Source of the DNA: an uncultured Collinsella sp.
Lineage (GTDB): Bacteria; Actinomycetota; Coriobacteriia; Coriobacteriales; Coriobacteriaceae
Reading direction: 5' to 3'
NCBI GenBank assembly: GCA_902495945.1
Contig: CABUZD010000049.1
Coordinates: 1-11,343, forward strand
DNA length: 11,343 bases
This document shows, piece after piece, positions 1-7,521 of the stretch. The position numbers and the translations under genes were made by a program. The notes below the pieces were generated by a model that was not told the origin of the DNA, did no database searches, and worked only from the letters and a program-made list of their open reading frames with translations. Within the stretch, counting starts at the first letter, position 1, and every line of letters starts with the position of its first letter.

Positions 1-744
<744 letters not shown>

Positions 745-756
745 GATAGGACCTCC

Positions 757-2118
757 TTACAGACCGGCGATGTGATCGGCAGGCGTCGCGACAACCTGTC
801 CGGCGCTCTTGGCGGGACGCTTCTTCTTGGTCTCGGTCGTGCCCAAAAGCCTTGCCTCAAGACCGCTCACCAAGCGAGCGAGCGGCAGGGTGATGACCAG
901 ATAGAACAGGGCGGCAACCACATACGGCGTGATGGAGCCCGTCGTGGCCACGATGGTGCGGGCGTTCATGACGATCTCGACGACACCCACGGCGGCAAGC
1001 AGCGACGTGTCCTTGTAGAGCAAGATAAACTCGCTGGTCAGCGTAGGCAGGACATTGCGGAACGTCTGCGGAATCATGACATAGAGCAGCGTCTGGAAGG
1101 CATTCATGCCCAGCGAGCGAGCAGCCTCGTTTTGGCCCTTGGGGATCGACTGAATACCGGCACGGAAGATCTCGCACAAGTACGCAGACGAGTTCATGGC
1201 CATGACGATAACACCCAGCACATAGTCGTCCACTTTGACACCGGCCAGCGGCAGACCGAAAAACGCGATATAGATCTGCAGGAACGCCGGCGTACCGCGA
1301 ATGATATTCACATAGATGCCGGCAAGACAGCGCAGGATGCGCGACTTAGAGATGCGCATGAGCGACAGGGCAAAACCGAAGGGAATTGCCAGCGGAAACG
1401 CCACAAGCACGATCGAGAGCGACATAAGGAAGCCCTTGAAGACGATCGGCAGGCTCTGGACCAAAATGACCGGGTTCAGGAACAGGCGCAGGAACATATT
1501 GGAGTTCCACGCCTCGACCCACGGCTGCTCTTTAAGGTCAGCCAGGAAGTTATCGAAGGCCGTCACGCCCTTGATCTCCACCGACGGAATCTTGGAGATC
1601 TTCTTGGTCGACCCGTCGGCGAGCGTATAGGTGCCGCTAAAGGCCTCATCGCCGCCCTCGACGGGGAAGGTCACGCCGTAAACCTCGACACGGAAAAAGC
1701 CGCCGGCAGGCGCCGTCTCGCCAAAGTCAATCTTGAGCGTCTGGCCGTCAGCCTTGCACGTGGGTTTCATGGGCGTACGATCCATGAGGTCCTCGCCCGA
1801 GAGCATCGTCAATCGCGTGTCATCGGTACCAAACGTCGTGCCGTCGACAAACGTCAGCGAAAGACCGCTCAGCTCCTCGTCGGCATCGGCCTGAACTTCC
1901 CAAGTGATGCGCGTCTCGGTGCCGCCGACCACATCGCTACCCGAACCGGTATTGGGTCGGGCGGTAATCTTTGCGGTCTCAAGCGCCTGGGCGGTCGTGG
2001 GCACGCAGGCCCCCGCACATACCAGGGCGAGCGCCACAGCCAGGGCACAGGCCAGCTTTTGGAGCATCGAGGGCAGTGGAAAACGCTGCTCCGCGGCCCC
2101 TTTGTTCAGTCGAGACAA
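757..2118 (-). CDS. Polar amino-acid ABC transporter permease with an N-terminal signal peptide and extra extracytoplasmic domain
   Basis: Membrane subunit of the importer. The C-terminal ~230 residues are a standard HisM/GlnP-type permease: hydrophobic segments near residues 227-255, 273-290, 298-317, 358-384 and 396-414, with the EAA loop (NEAARSLGMNAFQTLLYVMI, about 330-349) that docks on the ATPase. Unusually, a signal peptide (hydrophobic core about 22-36, probable cleavage after TTAQA at 45) and a polar, beta-rich stretch of about 160 residues come first. Family members are usually about 220-250 residues; this one is 453. A cleaved N-terminus outside the cell fits the N-out topology of this permease type. 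I chose the TTG at 2118 because AGGAG lies 5 bases upstream of it. The in-frame ATG at 2067 starts right at the signal peptide but has no clear ribosome binding site, and an open frame extends to 2223. The extra domain does not look like a solute-binding domain, and a separate binding protein is encoded upstream. Confidence 0.9.
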   Translation of the reverse strand: MSRLNKGAAEQRFPLPSMLQKLACALAVALALVCAGACVPTTAQALETAKITARPNTGSGSDVVGGTETRITWEVQADADEELSGLSLTFVDGTTFGTDDTRLTMLSGEDLMDRTPMKPTCKADGQTLKIDFGETAPAGGFFRVEVYGVTFPVEGGDEAFSGTYTLADGSTKKISKIPSVEIKGVTAFDNFLADLKEQPWVEAWNSNMFLRLFLNPVILVQSLPIVFKGFLMSLSIVLVAFPLAIPFGFALSLMRISKSRILRCLAGIYVNIIRGTPAFLQIYIAFFGLPLAGVKVDDYVLGVIVMAMNSSAYLCEIFRAGIQSIPKGQNEAARSLGMNAFQTLLYVMIPQTFRNVLPTLTSEFILLYKDTSLLAAVGVVEIVMNARTIVATTGSITPYVVAALFYLVITLPLARLVSGLEARLLGTTETKKKRPAKSAGQVVATPADHIAGL

Positions 2119-2153
2119 GGTGGCTCCTATCGTAGAAGTTGCCGGCAAAACGA

Positions 2154-2214
2154 GACGGAAAAGCTCTCCGTCAAGAGAAGCGCAAAGGCCCTCTCCGCCA
2201 AAACGGAAAGGGCC
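2154..2214 (-). terminator. Tandem hairpins between binding-protein and permease genes (partial terminator or mRNA stabiliser)
   Basis: On the minus strand the first hairpin has arms 2204-2214 and 2187-2197 (GGCCCTTTCCG with CGGAGAGGGCC, 11 pairs including one G-U), followed by TTTGCG. The second has arms 2167-2172 and 2154-2159 (GACGGA with TCCGTC), followed by TCGTTTTG. A third inverted repeat (2223-2230 with 2238-2245) overlaps the stop codon of the binding-protein gene. The U tracts are weak, so read-through into the permease is likely. Hairpins at this place in transporter operons commonly make the binding protein more abundant than the membrane subunits; that role is inferred here. Confidence 0.6.
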
Positions 2215-2236
2215 CGCGCGCAATCAAGTAGTTATT

Positions 2237-3097
2237 TTACTTGATGTTGTACTTAGCCATGAGGGCGTCGACGGTACCGTCGTCGGTCAGGTCCTTGATG
2301 GCCTGGTTGATGTCGTCCTTGAGCTTGGTGTTGCCCTGGTTGATGGCGATGGCGTACTCCTCGCCGGTGCTGATCTGCTTGATGGTCTGGCAGGTGTTGA
2401 ACTGCTCGGCGGTCAGCTGGCTGGCAACGGAGCGGTTGGTGACTACGGCGTCGCCCTTATCGGACTGCAGGGCGCTGAAGCACTCGGTAGCGTCCTTGTA
2501 GGGGACGATCTTGGCCTTGGGGAAGTTCTCCTGGGCAAAGGCCTCGGCGGTCGAGCCAGACTGGACGATGATGGTAGCGTCAGCGTTGTTGAGCTTCTCG
2601 CTGTAGTTGTCGGCCGTGATGTCGGTGTTATCGACCTTGGTCACGATAGCCTGATCGTCCATGTAATAGGAATCAGAGAAAGTGACTTCCTTCTCACGCT
2701 CGGGCGTGTCGGTGATAGCCGCGATGGAAACGTCATACTTGGCGCCCGAAGCGACGCCCGGAACCAGCGTGTCAAAGTCATTGTTGACATACTCGACATC
2801 CAGGCCCAGCTTGTCGCCGATAGCCTTGATGAGCTCAAGGTCAAAGCCCTGATAATCGCCGTTGTCATCCTTGTACTCAAACGGAGCGTACTCGGCAGAG
2901 GTGCCGACGGTCAGTGTACCGTCCTTGACGAGCGCGTACTCCTTGGAGCCGTCGACCTTCTCGACCTTAGCGTCGTCAGAGCTGCTGGAACCGGCATCAG
3001 AACCAGAGGTGGCGTTGGACGAGCCGCAGCCCGTCAGTGCGAGGGCGAGCGCCATGGCGCCTGTGGCGGCAAATGCGCCAAGCTTCTTAAGCTTCAT
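2237..3097 (-). CDS. Amino-acid ABC transporter substrate-binding lipoprotein
   Basis: Extracellular, membrane-anchored binding protein that captures a polar amino acid and delivers it to the permease encoded downstream. The 286-residue product begins with a lipoprotein signal peptide: KLKK, a hydrophobic stretch, then the lipobox LTGC with the acylated cysteine at residue 24. A Ser/Asp-rich linker follows. The body is a family 3 solute-binding protein (SBP_bac_3): a first strand of the type GTLTVGTSAEYAPFEY, then GFDLELIKAIGDKLG, and DVSIAAITDTPEREKEVTFS. Length is normal. The ATG at 3097 has AAGGAG 8 bases upstream and starts the signal peptide directly; the open frame continues to 3163 but that extension overlaps the likely promoter. 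It is the first gene of the minus-strand operon and is separated from the permease by hairpins. The ligand is not identifiable by eye. Confidence 0.95.
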   Translation of the reverse strand: MKLKKLGAFAATGAMALALALTGCGSSNATSGSDAGSSSSDDAKVEKVDGSKEYALVKDGTLTVGTSAEYAPFEYKDDNGDYQGFDLELIKAIGDKLGLDVEYVNNDFDTLVPGVASGAKYDVSIAAITDTPEREKEVTFSDSYYMDDQAIVTKVDNTDITADNYSEKLNNADATIIVQSGSTAEAFAQENFPKAKIVPYKDATECFSALQSDKGDAVVTNRSVASQLTAEQFNTCQTIKQISTGEEYAIAINQGNTKLKDDINQAIKDLTDDGTVDALMAKYNIK

Positions 3098-3154
3098 AAT
3101 CAGTCTCCTTCCGGTGACCTCGTTTGATTCAGAGGTCTGCAAAAACTGTTGGCT

Positions 3155-3183
3155 ATTATGCACCCGGAATTACGAATCTGCAA
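3155..3183 (-). promoter_or_regulatory. Candidate sigma70-type promoter of the amino-acid ABC transporter operon
   Basis: On the minus strand, CATAAT (3155-3160, 5 of 6 matches to the -10 consensus) lies 17 bases downstream of TTGCAG (3178-3183, 3 of 6 matches to the -35 consensus). Transcription would start near 3148, giving a leader of about 50 bases before the ATG at 3097. The position and ideal spacing support it; the -35 is weak. Confidence 0.5.
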
Positions 3184-3244
3184 TGAGAAAACTGATTGAA
3201 ACAAACCCATAACGTGAATGGAACACTCCACTTTGTAACAGTTA

Positions 3245-4111
3245 TTACTGCTGCAATGACCTTAATAGTCTAATTTCAGCTGCATAACCTGCAAGTTCGT
3301 TCGGAGTCTCCAAAATATACGGCAGCGAACGCAAACGGCCATTCGATACAATATTCTGCATAACCTGCATACCGCCACCAAATTCCTCGCTGCCAAGGTA
3401 TCCCTTGCCGATGCACTCGTGACGATCTTTATGGGCGCCACAAGGGTTCTTCGAATCGTTGATGTGTACGGCATGCAAGCGATCGATACCCACCACGCGG
3501 TCGAACTCGTCGAGTACGTCGTCCAGATCATGGATGATGTCGTAGCCGGCATCGCTCACATGGCAGGTATCCAAACAAACGCCCAGCTTATCGGACAGCT
3601 CTGGGCACTTGGCGGCAACGCCCTCGATAATGCACGCCAGTTCCTCAAAGCTGCGGCCCACCTCGGTACCCTTGCCGGCCATGGTCTCGAGCAGCACCGT
3701 CGTCTGCTGGCCCTCAAACATCACCTGGCACAGGGTGTCGACAATCATCTGAATGCCGGCGTCTGCCCCCTGTCCCACATGCGCACCGGGGTGAAAATTG
3801 TAGTAGTTACCGGGCAGTGCTTCCAGACGCTGCAAATCTTCCGCCATAGCCTCCAAGGCGAACTCCCGCGCCCGCTCTTTGGCCGAACAGGGGTTATACG
3901 TATACGGAGCATGAGCCACGAGCGGACCAAAATCGTTTTGTTCCATAAGCTCGCGCAGAGCCGCCACGTCATCCATGTCAAGTTCTTTTGCCTTGCCACC
4001 GCGCGGGTTGCGCGTAAAGAACGCAAAGGTATTGGCGCCAATGGACAGCGCCGTCTCCCCCATTGCCCGATAGCCCTTCGTCGTCGAAAGATGACACCCG
4101 ATCGTCAGCAT
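3245..4111 (-). CDS. nfo: Endonuclease IV (deoxyribonuclease IV, AP endonuclease)
   Basis: Zinc-dependent AP endonuclease of base-excision repair. It cuts the DNA backbone 5' of abasic sites and removes 3' blocking groups in the cytoplasm. The 288-residue protein is full length and keeps all nine expected metal ligands: H67 (VAHAPY), H107 (FHPGAH), E142 (LLETMAGKG), D181 and H184 (CLDTCH), H216 (HINDSK), D229 and H231 (HKDRHE) and E268 (ILETP). The ATG at 4111 has GGGAG 8 bases upstream, and the N-terminus IGCHLSTTKGY is typical. It stands alone on the minus strand. The 84-bp palindromic element at 4127-4210 ends just before its ribosome binding site. No convincing terminator is visible between its stop and the transporter promoter region. 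Confidence 0.97.
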   Translation of the reverse strand: MLTIGCHLSTTKGYRAMGETALSIGANTFAFFTRNPRGGKAKELDMDDVAALRELMEQNDFGPLVAHAPYTYNPCSAKERAREFALEAMAEDLQRLEALPGNYYNFHPGAHVGQGADAGIQMIVDTLCQVMFEGQQTTVLLETMAGKGTEVGRSFEELACIIEGVAAKCPELSDKLGVCLDTCHVSDAGYDIIHDLDDVLDEFDRVVGIDRLHAVHINDSKNPCGAHKDRHECIGKGYLGSEEFGGGMQVMQNIVSNGRLRSLPYILETPNELAGYAAEIRLLRSLQQ

Positions 4112-4126
4112 CTCCAGCTCTCCCTT

Positions 4127-4210
4127 ATCAGTTGCGGTGAAATACGGTCTATTGGTGCCCTATTTTGGCGCAAACAGACCGTATTCCACCGCAAGTTATA
4201 AAAGGGGCAT
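4127..4210. repeat. Palindromic 84-bp intergenic element, copy A (upstream of nfo)
   Basis: A long inverted repeat with arms 4132-4150 and 4176-4194: 19 paired positions, one of them G-U in the minus-strand transcript, around a 25-base loop. It aligns without gaps to copy B at 5294-5377 with 64 of 84 identical positions. Nearly invariant parts are the outer edge ATCAGTTGCGG, the loop core GCCCTATT and GCAAACA, and the flank TATAAAAGGG. The variable positions lie mainly in the stem and are compensated. On the minus strand the element ends 7 bases before the GGGAG of nfo. No T tract follows on either strand, so it is not a classical terminator. It could be a dispersed palindromic repeat (REP/MITE-like) or a structured leader; the sequence alone does not decide. 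Confidence 0.85.
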
Positions 4211-4262
4211 CAGGGACAAAGGCCTCCAGGCATTCCAAGCGCTGGTGCCATGCCCCCACGCC

Positions 4263-5282
4263 CTATAGTTTCAAACGAATCGCATCGATGATGCGTGCGC
4301 AGCGCTGTGTGGCGGCTAGGGACATGATGGGGCTTTCGAGTTTCCCCGTCTGAATGAGCTGCGTCGCATGCGATGCCTCACCGTAAAAATCATCGACCTC
4401 AAATGGTGCGTCGATTTCGAGTACTCGACCGTCGGAATACTTCACATGGGCGAGCTCGGGGCGATGGAGACGCTCGATTTCCAACGAGCCCCGCTCACAG
4501 GCAATCGTTAAGCGGCTTTCATATGCTGCTTTGCCGTCGCACACCATATGAATGGGTATACCGCCGACGCTCATATGGATCTCGTCGGCCCAATCGACAC
4601 GGCCGCCCGATACGTCACGCCAGCGAACTTCACGGGACGAAACCCTGCAAGCGCCCGCGAGCAAATCCTCAAACCAACCGACTGCATAGCAGCCCATGTC
4701 ATATAGACAGCCGCCCTGCAGCGAATCAAGCAGATAGCCCGAAGGAGACTCGCCGTAATCGAGCTTTTGCACGCTTTCAATCGAGACAATACGGCCAAGC
4801 TCACCCGACGCAAACAAGTCCTTCACGCGAGTGCGCATCGGGCAAAACCGATTCTTCATCGCCTCCATAAACAGCACGCCGCGCTCGCGAGAGGTGGAGG
4901 CAATCGAGAGAGCCTCTTCCTCACTCAAAACGGCCGGCTTTTCGCACAGCACGGCCTTTCCGGCACGCAGCGCGCGACAGGCCCAACGCGTATGCATGCC
5001 ATGCGGAAGAGCCAAGTAGATTGCGTCGACATCGGGGTCGGCAATCAGCGCGTCATAAGCCGCATCGCCGTTATCATCGGCCGAGGCATGGCCATGCGCA
5101 GCATCGATCGAAAACGCTCGGGAAAATTCCTCGACATGCGCAGGAGTGCGGCCGGCCGCAGCCACCAGCCGTGCCCCGTCGACCTTCTTGAGCGACGATG
5201 CAAATCGATGAGAAATGTGCCCAGCGCCCAAAATGCCCCAACGAACCTCACGCGAATCATTACGTAAACCTCGGTCACCCAC
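4263..5282 (-). CDS. Gfo/Idh/MocA-family NAD(P)-dependent oxidoreductase
   Basis: Probable cytoplasmic dehydrogenase acting on a sugar, polyol or related substrate; the precise substrate is unknown. The 339-residue protein has the N-terminal Rossmann fold with GILGAGHISHRF (residues 16-27), the LPHGMHT segment (92-98), the family-defining EKP (114-116, in VLCEKPAVLS), and the C-terminal domain entry GGCLYDMGCYAV (190-201). The start is GTG at 5282, supported by GGGAGG 5 bases upstream; the first Rossmann strand begins at about residue 13. Its stop is about 150 bases upstream of nfo, with copy A of the palindromic element in between, while copy B sits directly before its own ribosome binding site. 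Known relatives include glucose-fructose oxidoreductase and dihydrodiol-dehydrogenase-like proteins; I cannot choose among them. Confidence 0.93.
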   Translation of the reverse strand: MGDRGLRNDSREVRWGILGAGHISHRFASSLKKVDGARLVAAAGRTPAHVEEFSRAFSIDAAHGHASADDNGDAAYDALIADPDVDAIYLALPHGMHTRWACRALRAGKAVLCEKPAVLSEEEALSIASTSRERGVLFMEAMKNRFCPMRTRVKDLFASGELGRIVSIESVQKLDYGESPSGYLLDSLQGGCLYDMGCYAVGWFEDLLAGACRVSSREVRWRDVSGGRVDWADEIHMSVGGIPIHMVCDGKAAYESRLTIACERGSLEIERLHRPELAHVKYSDGRVLEIDAPFEVDDFYGEASHATQLIQTGKLESPIMSLAATQRCARIIDAIRLKL

Positions 5283-5293
5283 GATAGCCTCCC

Positions 5294-5377
5294 ATCAGTT
5301 GCGGCGAAATAGTTCCTGCTATCGCCCTATTCTGCCGCAAACAGGAACTATTCCATCACAAGATATAAAAGGGTCAT
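5294..5377. repeat. Palindromic 84-bp intergenic element, copy B (upstream of the Gfo/Idh/MocA gene)
   Basis: Second copy of the element at 4127-4210, same orientation and same length. Arms are 5299-5318 and 5342-5361 (20 positions; the inner 11, AATAGTTCCTG with CAGGAACTATT, pair perfectly, and the outer part has wobbles and one mismatch). Relative to copy A, four consecutive stem pairs are exchanged in a compensated way. On the minus strand it ends 5 bases before the GGGAG of the downstream gene. Its other edge overlaps the stop codon (5374-5376) of the aldo/keto reductase gene. Confidence 0.85.
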
Positions 5378-6564
5378 GAGGAGCGTGTTTTGCCGAAGAC
5401 TTTAAGCATGGCCGTTACGGGGCCCGGCTGGAAGCGTCGGCGCACGTCATCGAGACGCTCGGGGATATCGATATGCTGCGGGCAGTGGCGCGCGCATTTG
5501 CCGCACTTGACGCAATTGCTCACCAGCTTGGGCTCGCTCGTGCGCACCGCACTCGCCGTAAAGTATTGCGACAGCCCCGTAAACCAGCTGTGCGCATAGC
5601 TCGCGTTGTAGGCGGCAAAACATCCAGGGATATTGATGCCTTTAGGGCACGGCATGCAATAGCCGCATCCCGTGCAGGGCACGCGATTCGATTTTTCAAA
5701 CTCATCCAGCACGTGCGCGATCGTGTCGAGCTGAGTAGCTGTCATCGAATCCGGCAGGGCCCGATCGGCCAACACCACGTTCTCATCCACCTGCGCGGTA
5801 TCGGTCATACCCGAAAGCAGCATCGTCACCTGAGGATGATTCCACACCCACGAAAGACCCCAGGCGGCAGGAGTGCGCAAATGCGGGTCACGGGCGCTAT
5901 CGAGCACAGCGCGGGCCCGTGGCGGCAGCTTGCCCGCTAAACGCCCGCCTAGCAGCGGCTCCATCACAAACACCGCGAGGCCTCGCTCGGCGGCGGCCAT
6001 GAGTCCCGCCGTTCCCGCTTGGTAATGCTCGCCGGCATAGTTGTACTGGATCTGGCAAAAATCCCAGTCATATGCGTCAAGCATCGTAAGGAAGTCAGCC
6101 GCGCTGCCGTGGTACGAAAAACCAATCTGGCGAATGCGCCCCGCCGCCTTTTGATGCGCGATCCAGTCCTCGATGCCCAACGCCACCACACGTTCCCACT
6201 GGGCGGGCGAGGTAATGTTGTGCATGAGGTAATAGTCGATACGGTCGGTCCGCAGGCGACACAGTTGCTCGTCGAAGAACCGATCGAAATCCTCCGCGCA
6301 TTTGCACGAAGCATGCGGCAGCTTGGTTGCGAGCAAAACCTGGTCGCGCAAGCCCAGGCGCTCAAGCGACGCACCCACGCACGCCTCGTTACCGGGATAG
6401 AGATAGGCCGTGTCCAGGTAGTTAATCCCCTGCTCCACCGCACGGGAGATGATGTCGTCGGCAGTCTTCGCATCCGGGCGTCCCGGCGCACCGGGAAACC
6501 TCATGCAGCCCAGCCCCAACGCCGAGATACGGTTGCCGCTTTTGGGGTCAACGCGATATTGCAC
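5374..6564 (-). CDS. Aldo/keto reductase fused to a C-terminal 2x[4Fe-4S] ferredoxin domain
   Basis: Cytoplasmic NAD(P)H-linked oxidoreductase; the physiological substrate is unknown. Numbered from the chosen start (396 residues), the AKR barrel covers about 1-285 with the catalytic tetrad D51, Y56 (in DTAYLYPGNE), K81 (LATKLP) and H115 (YLMHN). The C-terminal part binds two iron-sulfur clusters through CTGCGYCMPCP (297-307) and CVKCGKCARHCP (351-362). This AKR plus ferredoxin arrangement is a known family in anaerobes. I prefer the GTG at 6564 because AAGGGAGG lies 4 bases upstream and the protein then opens with MQYRVDPKSGN, usual for the family. An ATG at 6582 is the alternative but has no clear binding site, and the open frame to 6681 is hydrophobic extra sequence of unlikely coding value. 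The gene is divergent from the cyclase gene, and copy B of the palindromic element overlaps its stop codon. Confidence 0.93.
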   Translation of the reverse strand: MQYRVDPKSGNRISALGLGCMRFPGAPGRPDAKTADDIISRAVEQGINYLDTAYLYPGNEACVGASLERLGLRDQVLLATKLPHASCKCAEDFDRFFDEQLCRLRTDRIDYYLMHNITSPAQWERVVALGIEDWIAHQKAAGRIRQIGFSYHGSAADFLTMLDAYDWDFCQIQYNYAGEHYQAGTAGLMAAAERGLAVFVMEPLLGGRLAGKLPPRARAVLDSARDPHLRTPAAWGLSWVWNHPQVTMLLSGMTDTAQVDENVVLADRALPDSMTATQLDTIAHVLDEFEKSNRVPCTGCGYCMPCPKGINIPGCFAAYNASYAHSWFTGLSQYFTASAVRTSEPKLVSNCVKCGKCARHCPQHIDIPERLDDVRRRFQPGPVTAMLKVFGKTRSS

Positions 6565-6673
6565 GGCCCCTCCCTTCGCCATCAGCGCCCCGGCAAGGCG
6601 AAACACAATGGTCACGCAGCCGAAACATCGTGGAATCGCAATCGAGAACGTATCGTAACGCAGCAGAAATCGA

Positions 6674-6684
6674 GCCGTCACGGC
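6674..6684. promoter_or_regulatory. Short perfect palindrome in the divergent promoter region
   Basis: GCCGTCACGGC is an 11-base palindrome with one central base, lying between the divergent aldo/keto reductase and cyclase genes. On the minus strand a weak promoter candidate overlaps it (GTGACG, 18 bases, TACGAT). It could be an operator, but short GC palindromes arise by chance in DNA of this composition. Confidence 0.2.
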
Positions 6685-6727
6685 ACCGCTTTAACATCAG
6701 CAAAAAGCCCGATGAAAGGAGTCGCCC

Positions 6728-7498
6728 ATGCCCGCGCTCGACCTTTGGAACCTCGCATCCCAGCTCAAAAGCATCGATTATCGCTGGGTCGACCTCACCC
6801 ACACGCTCTCGTGCGACACCCCGCACTGGTTTGGCTTTAAGCCGTTTGAGTCCACCAAGCTCTTCGACTATCTGCCAAACACGCCCGGGAACATGCTCGC
6901 GCCCATGCGCTGCTTTCAGTATTCGGTCGCCTCGCAATACGGCACCCACGTCGATGCACCGCGTCACTTCCATGTCGACGGCCGCTCCCTTGGCGAGATC
7001 GAGCCCATCGAGTTTATGCATCCGCTCTGCGTGATCGACAAGCACGAGGAATGCGCCGCAAACCCCGACTTTATCCTAACCGTCGATGACCTCAAAACTT
7101 GGGAGGACGAGCACGGTCGCATTCCCGAGGACGCTTTCGTCGCCTTCCGCTCCGACTGGTCCAAGCTCGCCGATCTGGAAAACAAGGACGAGGACGGCCA
7201 GCCCCACTACCCCGGCTGGGACCTCGACGCCATCAAGTGGCTCGTTGAAGAACGCAACATCGGCGCTATCGGCCACGAGCCGGCTGACACCGACCCGGCG
7301 AGCGTGACCACGCGCGAGGACGCCTACCCCTACCCCGGCGAGCAATACATCCTCTCGGTCGACCGCTATCAGATCGAGGTCATGGACCATCTGGACGAGC
7401 TTCCCGCCACGGGTGCCGTCATCTTCTGCACCTTCCCCAAGGTCCACGATGGCGTCGGATACCCCGCCCGCGTCTTTGCGGTCTGCCCTGCAGCGTAG
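6728..7498 (+). CDS. Cyclase family protein (kynurenine-formamidase-like metal-dependent hydrolase)
   Basis: Probable metal-dependent hydrolase of the cyclase family (PF04199), which includes bacterial kynurenine formamidase and isatin hydrolase. The visible signature is VDLTHTLS near the N-terminus (21-28) and YGTHVDAPRHF (71-81), where H74, D76 and H80 correspond to the family's HxDxxxH metal-binding motif. GHEPADTDPA (about 180) corresponds to the later conserved segment. The length of 256 residues is normal. The ATG at 6728 has AAAGGAG 6 bases upstream. It is a single plus-strand gene divergent from the aldo/keto reductase. Neighbours give no tryptophan-pathway context, so a kynurenine-specific role should not be assumed. 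Confidence 0.88.
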   Translation: MPALDLWNLASQLKSIDYRWVDLTHTLSCDTPHWFGFKPFESTKLFDYLPNTPGNMLAPMRCFQYSVASQYGTHVDAPRHFHVDGRSLGEIEPIEFMHPLCVIDKHEECAANPDFILTVDDLKTWEDEHGRIPEDAFVAFRSDWSKLADLENKDEDGQPHYPGWDLDAIKWLVEERNIGAIGHEPADTDPASVTTREDAYPYPGEQYILSVDRYQIEVMDHLDELPATGAVIFCTFPKVHDGVGYPARVFAVCPAA

Positions 7499-7521
7499 CG
7501 TCCAGGCAAACGTTTCTTTTT

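Noticed and set aside
2119..2223. An N-terminal extension of the permease up to 2223
   Set aside because: The extension covers the tandem hairpins and reads as non-coding; the TTG at 2118 has a well-spaced AGGAG and leads straight into the signal peptide.
1904..3127. A 407-codon plus-strand open frame antisense to the binding-protein gene
   Set aside because: Low-complexity Val/Leu/Gly/Asp translation opposite a textbook lipoprotein gene with its own ribosome binding site and signal peptide; a shadow.
3195..3240. A possible nfo terminator around TGGAGTGTTCCA on the minus strand
   Set aside because: The stem is only four or five pairs and no T tract follows.
6565..6681. A 39-residue N-terminal extension of the aldo/keto reductase
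   Set aside because: Family proteins start at the MQYRVDPKSGN region, and the best ribosome binding site is directly before the GTG at 6564.
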